From NCBI RefSeq assembly GCF_030063195.1, contig NZ_JASISS010000002.1, positions 1 to 64,000 on the forward strand: a DNA stretch of 64,000 bases. The letters are read 5' to 3'. Every line of letters starts with the position of its first letter. The first letter of the stretch is position 1. Below the pieces are notes generated by a model. That model searched no databases. It was not told the origin of the DNA and worked only from the letters and a program-made list of their open reading frames with translations. The stretch is from Cryobacterium sp. PH31-AA6. Lineage in GTDB: Bacteria; Actinomycetota; Actinomycetes; Actinomycetales; Microbacteriaceae. Below, in pieces: positions 33,178-43,219 of the stretch. The translations under genes were made by a program, and so were the position numbers.

Positions 33178-33474
33178 TCATTTCACGGCGATGATCTCGA
33201 CGAGCTTGATGTCAGGGTCCTTCGCCAGCAGGGTTGGTCCGTGCTCGGCCAGCGCGGCCGGGATGGCTCCATTCAGGTGCGCCTGCCTGCCCTCTTCGGT
33301 CTCGAACGTGTCGAAGATCCCGAAGGTGACGTCGTCCACCCGGAATGCGTACCAGGTGCGGGTCTCCGGCTCGGCGAGCACGATGTCCCTGCCGCCGTTG
33401 AGGAAGTCCCACACATCCTGATCCTTGCCCGGCTTCGCTTCGACGATAGCCAATACTCCGAACTTGAGTGCCAT
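33178..33474 (-). CDS. Antibiotic biosynthesis monooxygenase (ABM)-like protein
   Basis: A 98-residue single ABM domain: KFGVLAIVEAKPGKDQDVWD, then TWYAFRVDDVTFGIFDTFET and EEGRQAHLNGAIPAAL. These ferredoxin-like dimers include quinone-forming or haem-degrading enzymes and many of unknown role; catalytic residues cannot be fixed by eye. It lies downstream of the CO dehydrogenase gene group on the same strand, 88 bp after the last gene, so it may be read with it. Confidence 0.75.
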   Translation of the reverse strand: MALKFGVLAIVEAKPGKDQDVWDFLNGGRDIVLAEPETRTWYAFRVDDVTFGIFDTFETEEGRQAHLNGAIPAALAEHGPTLLAKDPDIKLVEIIAVK

Positions 33475-33562
33475 CGCGGTCTCCTCGCTTCTCGCCTTCG
33501 AATCGGCCGACGGCCGGTTATGCCCCGAGTCTAGGAAGGTGTCGGTACCTCGGCAAGGGGGC

Positions 33563-34711
33563 CTAGCGTGCGCGCTCGGCGGATTCGTCGAGTTCGTCGT
33601 GGTGGATGCGGTCGCCGAGGTTGCCGAGCGGTTCACCGGTTCCGCCCCACCGCACGGCGATGATCTCGGCCGCGATCGACACGGCTGTCTCCTCGGGGGT
33701 GCGCGAACCGAGGTCGAGCCCGATCGGGCTGTGCAGCCGCTCCAGTTCGGCATCGACGAGCCCGGCCTCCCGCAGCCTGGCGAGGCGGTCGGTGTGCGTG
33801 CGCCGAGACCCCATGGCCCCGATGTATGCCACCGCAGGGGCGCGCAGGGCGAGTTCGAGCAGGGGCACATCGAACTTGGGATCATGGGTGAGAACGCAGA
33901 TGACCGAGCGCGAGTCCACCAGGCCCGCCGCGAACTGCTCGGCGAGGTAACGGTGCGGCCAGGCGACGATCACCTCGTCGGCATCCGGAAACCGGGCGGG
34001 CGTCGCGAACACCTCCCGCGCGTCACAGACGGTGACCCGGTAACCGAGGAACGCGGCCAGGCGCGTCAGGGCGGCGGCGAAGTCGATGGCGCCGAACACG
34101 AACATCCGTGGTCGGGGCGCCTGGCTGTTGACGAACACCCGCATCCCCTCACCTCGGCGTTCGCCGTCGGGGCCATAGGTCAGGGTCGTGTTGCGGCCGG
34201 CGGCCAGCAGCCCCTGGGCATCATCGCTGACGGCCCGGTTCGCCCGTTCCGACCCGAGGTCGCCCTCGAACCCGTGCGGCCTGATCACGAGGTGACGTCC
34301 GATCATGGCGGCATCCGGATGCTCGATCACCGTCGCGACCGCGACCGGTCGGGAGGCGTCGATGTCGGCCCTGACGTCGTCCAATTGGGCGAAGGTCTGT
34401 TGCGAGACCGGCTCGACAAACACGTCGAGGATGCCTCCGCAGGTCAACCCGACCGAGAATGCGTCGTCGTCGCTGATGCCGTAACGGACCAGGACGGGCC
34501 GTCCGTCTGCGGCGACCTGGGTGGCAACGTCGTAGACCGCGCCTTCCACACATCCACCGGAGACCGAACCGGTGACGGCCCCGTCCGGGGCGACGAGCAT
34601 CGACGCCCCGGCCGGGCGCGGGGCGGACTTGAAGGTGCGCACAACCGTCGCGAGGCCGGCGGTCTCCCCGTTCCGCCAGCCCGGCATCAGGGCGCCGATG
34701 ATGTCACGCAT
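33563..34711 (-). CDS. XdhC/CoxI-type molybdenum-hydroxylase maturation factor
   Basis: A 382-residue protein with an N-terminal XdhC/CoxI domain (AGLATVVRTFKSAPRPAGAS, GSVSGGCVEGAVYDVA, GLTCGGILDVFVEP) and a C-terminal Rossmann domain (RMFVFGAIDFAAALTRLAAF and AYIGAMGSRRTHTDRLARL, GLDLGSRTPEETAVSI). XdhC proteins bind and sulfurate the molybdenum cofactor before insertion. Last maturation gene of the cox group. A second, shorter XdhC protein with a YHS tail is encoded in the same operon. Confidence 0.85.
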   Translation of the reverse strand: MRDIIGALMPGWRNGETAGLATVVRTFKSAPRPAGASMLVAPDGAVTGSVSGGCVEGAVYDVATQVAADGRPVLVRYGISDDDAFSVGLTCGGILDVFVEPVSQQTFAQLDDVRADIDASRPVAVATVIEHPDAAMIGRHLVIRPHGFEGDLGSERANRAVSDDAQGLLAAGRNTTLTYGPDGERRGEGMRVFVNSQAPRPRMFVFGAIDFAAALTRLAAFLGYRVTVCDAREVFATPARFPDADEVIVAWPHRYLAEQFAAGLVDSRSVICVLTHDPKFDVPLLELALRAPAVAYIGAMGSRRTHTDRLARLREAGLVDAELERLHSPIGLDLGSRTPEETAVSIAAEIIAVRWGGTGEPLGNLGDRIHHDELDESAERAR

Positions 34712-34729
34712 GGTCGCCGGGGATTCGTG

Positions 34730-35437
34730 TCATTGGGGGGACCGGCGCCCGGCCGCCCGACCGACCCGGTAGGCGAGGAAAGCCACACCGGCGAGGAGGC
34801 CGATCAGTTTCCCCGGGTGGCTGAGCTGGTCGGCCAGCATCCCCTTGGCGAGGGTGAGGGCGTTCAGGCTCGTGGCGGCCGGGCGCGGGGCCTGGTGGGG
34901 CACTGGACGGGCCGTCGGAGGTGTCGCCGGCGATCCAGTCTGGGCCGGTGCGGCAGACTCGTGCTGGACAGGAGCCACTGCAGTTGGCTCGGCGGCCGTG
35001 ACCATGGCCTGCAGGTTGTCCGCGAAGAGCGCCATCATCTGGTCCGTCACGCTGCCGATGATGCTCTTCCCCATGGCAGCGACTTTACCGGACAGGTCCA
35101 CCTCGGCGCTGACGGTGCCGGTGGTGGCGCCGTCGGCCTCGACGAGGGACAGCGTCGCCGTGCCCTGGGCGGTGCCCTGGCCCCGTGCCTCCTGCGCGCG
35201 GCCCTGGAAGACGGCTCGGTGCGCGGCGGCGTCCCGCTCGATCACGTTCATCATTCCTTTGTACTGCATCGACACCGGCCCCAGTTTCACTTTCATGCCC
35301 ACCTGATAGGCGTCCTCGGAGAGCTTGTTGAGTACCTCGGCGCCGGGGACGCAGCCGGCGACGCGTTCGAAGTCCATCAGGGTGTCCCACACGGTGTCGA
35401 TGGGTGCCACGACGGTGAATGTGCTGTCGAGTTGCAT
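34730..35437 (-). CDS. coxG: CoxG-like SRPBCC protein with a C-terminal membrane anchor
   Basis: A 235-residue protein. Residues 1-150 are the CoxG domain (FTVVAPIDTVWDTLMDFERV, CVPGAEVL, KVKLGPVSMQYKGMMNVIER). Then comes a proline/alanine-rich linker and a membrane helix (LIGLLAGVAFLAYRVGRAAG) ending in basic residues. In Oligotropha CoxG is reported to recruit CO dehydrogenase to the inner membrane, which fits this anchor. Located between the VWA-domain and XdhC genes. Confidence 0.85.
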   Translation of the reverse strand: MQLDSTFTVVAPIDTVWDTLMDFERVAGCVPGAEVLNKLSEDAYQVGMKVKLGPVSMQYKGMMNVIERDAAAHRAVFQGRAQEARGQGTAQGTATLSLVEADGATTGTVSAEVDLSGKVAAMGKSIIGSVTDQMMALFADNLQAMVTAAEPTAVAPVQHESAAPAQTGSPATPPTARPVPHQAPRPAATSLNALTLAKGMLADQLSHPGKLIGLLAGVAFLAYRVGRAAGRRSPQ

Positions 35438-35476
35438 GAGCTTGTCCCTCTGTTCGCAGGTGATTGAATCAGGTGA

Positions 35477-36697
35477 TTAAACACGGTCGGCGCGGATCGC
35501 CTCCGCCACTTCCGCCAGGGCCGTGTAGCTGTGGCCGCTGACGAAGGCGTCGATATAGGGCAGGACGGCGGCCATGCCGCCCGCGAGTGGCTGGTAGTCG
35601 GGGGCCACCTTGCGCGGGTTGACCCAGACGATCCGAAAGGCCAACCGGCGGAGCCTGGCCATCTGGACGTCGACCTCGGCCGGGTCGTCCTGGGCCCAGC
35701 CATCCGAGATCAGCACGATGACCGCGCCACGGGCAAGCCCGCGGCGCCCGTGATCGTCGATGAATCGTCGGATGCTGCCGGCCAGGCGTGTGCCGCCGGC
35801 CCAGTCCTCGGCACCCGCCGCCGCCTCCGCCAGGGCCCGATCCGGATCCCGCAGGGCGAGCTGCCGGGTCAACCGGGTCAACCTCGTCGAGAACACGAAC
35901 GCCTCTGCCTGGGCGCCCGAGACGGCGCCCTGGAGCAGGGACAGGAAGACCCGGGTGTACGGCTCCATCGATCCGGACACGTCGCAGAGCAGCACCAGCC
36001 GGCGCAGCCGGGGGCGCCGCCGGGCGTACACGAGCCTGACGGGGTCACCGCCCGTGTGGCCCGCGGCACGCACGGTGCGGCGGAGGTCCAGCCGGGCGGT
36101 ACTCCTCGCCGAGGCCCGGGTTCGGCGGCTGAGCCGGGTCGGCGTCGAGAGGGCGATCCGGCGAACGAGGTGACGCATCCGGGCGACCTCCTCGGCGGTC
36201 AGGTCCGCAAATGAGGTGTCGTGCAGTCGCTCATCGGTTGAGGCCATCATCAGCAACGCCTCTCGCTCCGGGCCATCCGTGCCGCTGGAGTCTCCGCCTG
36301 GCACCGCGGCGGGCGGCTGCGCGGCTCGTTCGGGAACGTCGCTGCCCAGCGGTCTCTGGTCGGCCGGCGTCGGGCGGGACCGTGGTTCCGAGCCGATCGA
36401 TGGCGGCGCCGTGCTGTCGCCCCGGCCATCGGCGGGGTCGAGGAGCCCGCCGAAAACGGCCATGAACACTCTCTCGAACACCGGAAGCTGCTCAGGGGAA
36501 TTGACCAGTACGACCCTGCTGGTCCAGTACAGCGGGCCGAGGGACAGCGGTGGAACGAGCCGGAGCGCCTCGGCCAACCGGGCGGCCCGGTCGAGCGACA
36601 CCGGCAGTCCGGCCAGACGCAGGGCGGTGCTGAAGCCGGCCGCGAGGGCCGCGGCCTCCACCTGGGGTGCGTCTTGCACGCCCTGGTTCTCAGTCAT
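35477..36697 (-). CDS. coxE: CoxE-like VWA-domain protein
   Basis: About 406 residues. A conserved N-terminal segment and a low-complexity proline/glycine linker precede a VWA domain with the metal-ion site DVSGSMEPYTR (about residues 239-249) and ISDGWAQDDP later. CoxE works with the CoxD AAA+ ATPase in building the [CuSMoO2] centre of CO dehydrogenase. The ATG at 36697 overlaps the coxD-like gene by eight bases. Length and domain order match CoxE. Confidence 0.85.
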   Translation of the reverse strand: MTENQGVQDAPQVEAAALAAGFSTALRLAGLPVSLDRAARLAEALRLVPPLSLGPLYWTSRVVLVNSPEQLPVFERVFMAVFGGLLDPADGRGDSTAPPSIGSEPRSRPTPADQRPLGSDVPERAAQPPAAVPGGDSSGTDGPEREALLMMASTDERLHDTSFADLTAEEVARMRHLVRRIALSTPTRLSRRTRASARSTARLDLRRTVRAAGHTGGDPVRLVYARRRPRLRRLVLLCDVSGSMEPYTRVFLSLLQGAVSGAQAEAFVFSTRLTRLTRQLALRDPDRALAEAAAGAEDWAGGTRLAGSIRRFIDDHGRRGLARGAVIVLISDGWAQDDPAEVDVQMARLRRLAFRIVWVNPRKVAPDYQPLAGGMAAVLPYIDAFVSGHSYTALAEVAEAIRADRV

Positions 36698-37631
36698 GGT
36701 CGGCACCGATCAGCCACGCGGTGCCCCGCGAGCGGGCCAGCTCGAGGTCGTCCCGGTTCTTCAGGATGGACCCCCAGGTATGGTCGATGCTGGCCGCGCC
36801 CAGCCGGTCCACGCCGAGCACGGCCAGTGCCGACACCCAGTCGATGGCCTCGGCGATCCCGGGCGGCTTGGCCAGGTCGAGGGAACGCAGGGCGGTGATC
36901 GCGGTGGCCGCCTGCAGGGCGAGCGGCTGCGCACTGCTTGGAACCCGGCGCCGCACGATCTCCGCGATGCGCTCCGGCGCCGGATAGTCGATCCAGTGGT
37001 ACAGGCAGCGCCGGGTGAGCGCGTCGTGCAGATCCCGGGTGCGATTGGACGTGAGAATGACGATGGGCGGGTGGGTCGCCCGCACGGTGCCCAGCTCCGG
37101 GATGGTCACGGCGGCCTCCGCGAGCAGCTCGAAGGTGAACGCCTCGAACTCCGCGTCGGCGCGGTCGATCTCGTCCAGCAATAAAACGGCCGGCCGTGGC
37201 CCCGGATGCTCGATGGCCGCCAGCAACGGCCGGCGCAGCAGATACTCCGGTCCGAACAACTCCGTCTCGGCCAGGGTCACATTGCGCGCCTCGGCCAGGC
37301 GGATCCCGAGAAGCTGCCGTGGGTAGTTCCATTCGTAGAGCGCCTCGCCCGCGTCGATGCCCTCGTAGCACTGCAGCCGGAACAGCGGAGTGTCGAGCAC
37401 GCGGGCGAGTGCCTTCGCCGCCTCGGTCTTGCCGACGCCCGGTTCACCTTCGAGCAGGATCGGTTGCGGCATCCGCACGGCCAGAAACAGGGCCGTGGCC
37501 AGCCCGGGGTCGGCCAGGTAGTCGACCCCGTCGAGGCTGTGCAGCAGGGAATCGACGTCGGGCACCAGCGCCTTCACCTCGCTCTCGGCCCCGGCGCGGG
37601 CGGCGCCCGTCCGGTCAGGGCTGGCCGACAT
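36690..37631 (-). CDS. coxD: CoxD-like MoxR-family AAA+ ATPase
   Basis: A 313-residue AAA+ protein with Walker A (EGEPGVGKTE, about 61-70), Walker B (VLLLDEIDRAD, 149-159), sensor-1 (IVILTSNRTRDLHDALTRRC) and an arginine-rich lid. MoxR ATPases partner VWA proteins; CoxD is needed to load copper/sulfur into CoxL. Its neighbour downstream is the VWA gene, overlapped by eight bases. Upstream it overlaps the XdhC-YHS gene by 17 bases. Confidence 0.88.
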   Translation of the reverse strand: MSASPDRTGAARAGAESEVKALVPDVDSLLHSLDGVDYLADPGLATALFLAVRMPQPILLEGEPGVGKTEAAKALARVLDTPLFRLQCYEGIDAGEALYEWNYPRQLLGIRLAEARNVTLAETELFGPEYLLRRPLLAAIEHPGPRPAVLLLDEIDRADAEFEAFTFELLAEAAVTIPELGTVRATHPPIVILTSNRTRDLHDALTRRCLYHWIDYPAPERIAEIVRRRVPSSAQPLALQAATAITALRSLDLAKPPGIAEAIDWVSALAVLGVDRLGAASIDHTWGSILKNRDDLELARSRGTAWLIGADHD

Positions 37632-38532
37632 AACGCTCCGGATCGGCGAGGAAGGCGGCGCGGCAGCCGGTCGAACAGAAGTAGATCGTGGCGCCGTCGT
37701 GCGCCACGTGCGCCGTCGCGTCGACGGCGGCCACGCTCATCCCGCAGACCGGGTCGATGGCGGTCGCCGCCTGAGCCGAGGCGCCGGATGCCGGGGCGCC
37801 TGGGGCTCGCAGCCTCGCTCGTTCTGCGACCAGCTGGGCCAGGATCGACAGGGCGACCTCGGCGGGCGTCTTCCCGCCGAGATCAAGTCCGGCCGGGCTG
37901 AACACCCGGGATCGTTGATCCTCGTCGACGTTGAGGGACGCGACGACCGCGGCGCCGCGCACCCGGCTCGCGACCAGGGCGACATACGGGACCCCGGCGC
38001 GGAGCGCGGCCTCGAGGGCCGGCTCCTCCCCGTGCCCGTGGGAGGCCACGATCAGGGCCGCATCATCCCGCCCCGGTGCCGCATCGGTCCCGTCCGTGAG
38101 TTCCAGCTCGAGCCCGAGCGCAGCGCCCAGCGTGGCGAGCGCCTGGGCGACGGGAGTCGTGCCGACCACCACCACGCGCGGCGCGGGCACCGACGGCTCG
38201 AGGAATATTTCCACCGCCCCGCCGCTCAGGCACGGGTTCGATACCTCGACCGCACCGTCCTCCGTGCTGTGCGACGGTTCGCCCGCGATGACACGGAGGA
38301 GGAGCGGCTCACGAGTGGACAGGGCCCTCAGTCCGTACTCGCGCACCGACGCCTCCACGCAGGCGCCGCCGACGAAGCCGTCGAGGTGCCCGTCTGCGTG
38401 GAGGAGGGCGGTGTCACCCGCGTGGGCGCTCGTGGGTCGCTGGGCGCGCACCACCGTGGCCCGCACGAACGCCTCGCGTCGCCCGGCGAGTTCCTGAGCC
38501 CGCCGTTCCAATGCCTCGCTTCTCGCCGGCAT
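37615..38532 (-). CDS. XdhC/CoxF-type maturation factor fused to a YHS metal-binding domain
   Basis: A 305-residue protein. The first about 250 residues are XdhC-type (ERRAQELAGRREAFVRATVV, LDGFVGGACVEASVREYGL, CLSGGAVEIFLEPS, and Rossmann RVVVVGTTPVAQALATLGAA). The last 48 residues form a YHS/TRASH domain: DPVCGMSVAAVD, then IYFCSTGCRAAFLADPERYV, with cysteines in VCGM, FCS and GC. Such domains bind Cu, Zn or other soft metals. This could supply or sense copper during assembly of the Mo-Cu site. Starts one base after the coxL stop. Confidence 0.82.
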   Translation of the reverse strand: MPARSEALERRAQELAGRREAFVRATVVRAQRPTSAHAGDTALLHADGHLDGFVGGACVEASVREYGLRALSTREPLLLRVIAGEPSHSTEDGAVEVSNPCLSGGAVEIFLEPSVPAPRVVVVGTTPVAQALATLGAALGLELELTDGTDAAPGRDDAALIVASHGHGEEPALEAALRAGVPYVALVASRVRGAAVVASLNVDEDQRSRVFSPAGLDLGGKTPAEVALSILAQLVAERARLRAPGAPASGASAQAATAIDPVCGMSVAAVDATAHVAHDGATIYFCSTGCRAAFLADPERYVGQP

Positions 38533-38533
38533 G

Positions 38534-40923
<2,390 letters not shown>

Positions 40924-40927
<4 letters not shown>

Positions 40928-41418
40928 GCCGGGACCTCTTCTCCAGCGATTTCTTCGACTGCGGGGTGGTCGGCGGCCCATTTCACTGAGCGGACAATTG
41001 TGGCGTAGCCGGTGCAGCGACAGATCTGCCCGGAGATTGCCTCGCGAATCTCGGTGTCGTCCGGATGCGGGTTCTGGTCGAGCAGCGCCCGCGCCGTGAG
41101 CATCATGCCCGGGGTGCAGAATCCGCACTGCAGGCCGTGCTCCTCCATGAACCCCTGCTGCACCGGGTCGAGGGTCGTCCCGGACGCCAGCCCCTCGACG
41201 GTGGTGATGGCGCGGCCGTCGGCCATCGCCGCGAGCACGGTGCAGGATTTCACCGGCACACCGTCCATCAGGACGACGCAAGTGCCGCAGTTTGAGGTGT
41301 CGCAGCCCCAGTGCGTTCCGGTCAGTCTCAGGTCATCGCGGATGAAGTGCACGAGCAGCACTCGAGGTTCGATTTCCCGGGTGATCTCGTCTCCGTTGAC
41401 GGTCATGCTGATCTGCAT
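40924..41418 (-). CDS. coxS: CO dehydrogenase small iron-sulfur subunit (CoxS)
   Basis: A 164-residue protein with two [2Fe-2S] clusters. The plant-ferredoxin-type cluster uses C39, C44, C47 (GCDTSNCGTC) and C59. The second uses C98, C101 (CGFC), C133 and C135 (CRC). It relays electrons from the Mo-Cu centre of CoxL to the FAD in CoxM. Overlaps coxL by four bases, and is 5 bp from coxM. Confidence 0.95.
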
Positions 41419-41423
41419 CGATT

Positions 41424-42317
41424 TCAGCCTTCCTGCGTTGTGGTGCTCTGGGCTGCGAGTGCGCGCTCACACGCGCGGCGCAGGACCCTGCGGGTCAGTT
41501 CGTCGGCCAGGTGCCGCTTGTAGTCGACGGGTCCGCGCTGGTCGGCGACGGGCAGCGACGCCATCGCCGCAAGCCTGCCGGCCTCCTCGAAGAGCTCCTC
41601 CGTCGGTTGCTGGCCGCGGAGCACCGTTTCCGCTTCGTCAATCGTGCCGTCGAGCCCCACTGCGGTGAGTCCGATGGCGACATCGTCGACGGTGCCGTCC
41701 TCGGCGAGGCTCACGGCCGCGCCGGCGGCCACGACGGCCCAGTCACCGACCCGGCGCTCGACCTTCTCGTAGGCGCTGCCCGAGCGCGGTCTGACCGGGA
41801 AACGGATCTCGACCAGCAGTTCGTTGTGTGCCAGTGAGGTCTCGTATGGTCCCTTGTGAAACTCGTCCATGGAAAGGATGCGGCCGCCGCCCGGACCGCG
41901 AACGATAGCCTCGGCGCGCAGCACATCACACACGGTGGCCAGGTCCTCGGCGGGGTCGGCCTGGCAGAGCGACCCGCCGATCGTGCCCCGGTTCCGCACG
42001 ATCGGATCGGCGATCACGCGCTCGGCGTCGATCACGATCGGAAACAGTCGGGCGACATCAGCCGAGCCGAGCAGCGCCGAGTGGCGGGTCATGGCGCCGA
42101 CCCGCAGCCGGGTTGCCTCCGGCAGGATGAAATCGAGTTCGAAGAGGTCGTTGATGTCGATCAGCCACTCCGGCCTGGCCAGACGGAGTTTCATCATCGG
42201 AAGGAGGCTGTGCCCCCCGGCGACGACCCTGGCCTCCTCGCCGTGTTTGTCGAGGAGGGCAATAGCGTTATCGATCGTGCTCGCGCGTACATAGTCAAAC
42301 TGGGCCGGTATTTGCAC
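41424..42317 (-). CDS. coxM: CO dehydrogenase medium FAD subunit (CoxM)
   Basis: A 297-residue flavoprotein with both FAD-binding motifs of the family: AGGHS at 33-37 and TIGGS at 112-116, followed by LCQADPAEDL. First structural gene of the cox operon. GTG start with AGGAGG five bases ahead. It passes electrons from CoxS to the quinone pool. Order M-S-L matches form I operons. Confidence 0.93.
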   Translation of the reverse strand: MQIPAQFDYVRASTIDNAIALLDKHGEEARVVAGGHSLLPMMKLRLARPEWLIDINDLFELDFILPEATRLRVGAMTRHSALLGSADVARLFPIVIDAERVIADPIVRNRGTIGGSLCQADPAEDLATVCDVLRAEAIVRGPGGGRILSMDEFHKGPYETSLAHNELLVEIRFPVRPRSGSAYEKVERRVGDWAVVAAGAAVSLAEDGTVDDVAIGLTAVGLDGTIDEAETVLRGQQPTEELFEEAGRLAAMASLPVADQRGPVDYKRHLADELTRRVLRRACERALAAQSTTTQEG

Positions 42318-42617
42318 AATGCCTCCTGGTGGCGGCGCGCCCGTCGGATGGACGGAGCGGTTTGCGACACATAGTGCTCCCGGGGCGGGCGGATGTCAAT
42401 GAGGAGCACCCGGCAGCACGGGTGATACGGGGGTCGGGAAATTACCCTTAGTCTGGTATTTAGCTGAGGCTTTCCGGTGCGTCTGTCGCGGAGGCGGGCC
42501 GCCCTGGTCTCGACAACCTGGTCTCGACAACTCGGTCTCGACAACGGATGCGTCCGCGGGCAGAATCGTGACTGACGGCTGCAAATCGGATGCGCCGGCA
42601 GACCGAGTGGGTGGGCG
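42318..42617. promoter_or_regulatory. Divergent region upstream of coxM with inverted and tandem repeats
   Basis: No gene. It contains a 7-bp inverted repeat GTGCTCC (42374-42380) and GGAGCAC (42403-42409), 57-92 bp before coxM, which is a possible regulator site, and three tandem 14-bp repeats further right. I see no confident -35/-10 pair and no regulator gene for cox nearby. Confidence 0.4.
42504..42545 (+). repeat. Three tandem 14-bp repeats (CTGGTCTCGACAAC)
   Basis: Two identical copies (42504-42517, 42518-42531) and a third with one changed base (42532-42545). The core GGTCTCGACAA resembles dispersed intergenic repeats I have seen in Microbacteriaceae genomes. Confidence 0.8.
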
Positions 42618-43157
42618 ATGTTCACGGACAGGAGCGACGCCGGCCGAAGGCTGGCCGAGCGTGTGGCAGCGCTGCGTCTTCTGGACCCGGTGGTCTACGC
42701 GGTGCCGAGGGGAGGGGTCCCGGTCGCGATCCGGATCGCCGAGAAGTTGCACGCCCCCCTTGACCTGCTGTTCCTTACTGCGGGCGCCCATGGATCAGGT
42801 CGGGGAGCACGGCGTCGGTCCGCCCCGCTCGAGAATCGCATCCGCTATCTCGGCGACCGGGCACCGATCAGCGCGAGTGGCAGGGACGCGGTGATCGTCG
42901 ACGATGGCATGGCCAGTGGGGCCACGATGCGGGCCGCGCTGGCCGAGGTGCGCAAGCAGGGGGCCGCGCTGGTCGTGGTCGCGGTTCCGGTCGCCCCTGC
43001 TCGCGTCTGCGCCGAGCTCGGGCCGATCGCAGACCAGGTCGTCGTACTCGAGACCCCAGCGGAATTCTGGGCGATCGGCCCGTTTTACAAGGACTTCCAT
43101 CAGCTCTCCGATGAGGAAACAGTCGACCTGCTAGGCGAGCACTGGGCGGTCGCCTGA
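42618..43157 (+). CDS. Phosphoribosyltransferase-family protein
   Basis: A 179-residue type I PRTase-like protein. VYAVPRGGVPVAIRIAEKL is the conserved opening loop, and DAVIVDDGMASGATMRAALA is the PRPP-binding motif. The family (COG1926-like) is uncharacterised and lacks an obvious base-binding hood. A central insert (GSGRGARRRSAPLENRIRYL) is basic. It precedes the exonuclease/polymerase gene on the same strand but 20-60 bp apart, so linkage is not certain. Confidence 0.8.
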   Translation: MFTDRSDAGRRLAERVAALRLLDPVVYAVPRGGVPVAIRIAEKLHAPLDLLFLTAGAHGSGRGARRRSAPLENRIRYLGDRAPISASGRDAVIVDDGMASGATMRAALAEVRKQGAALVVVAVPVAPARVCAELGPIADQVVVLETPAEFWAIGPFYKDFHQLSDEETVDLLGEHWAVA

Positions 43158-43219
43158 GTGACCGTGCACCCACCACCGTGCGGGGACCGGAGCGTGGGCG
43201 GTACCGGGCAGAATGGAAC

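Noticed and set aside
33425-35467. 680-codon plus-strand frame
   Set aside because: Antisense to the XdhC and CoxG genes; compositionally a shadow.
42504-42545. CRISPR or iteron origin
   Set aside because: Only three contiguous 14-bp copies, no spacers, no Rep or Cas gene nearby.
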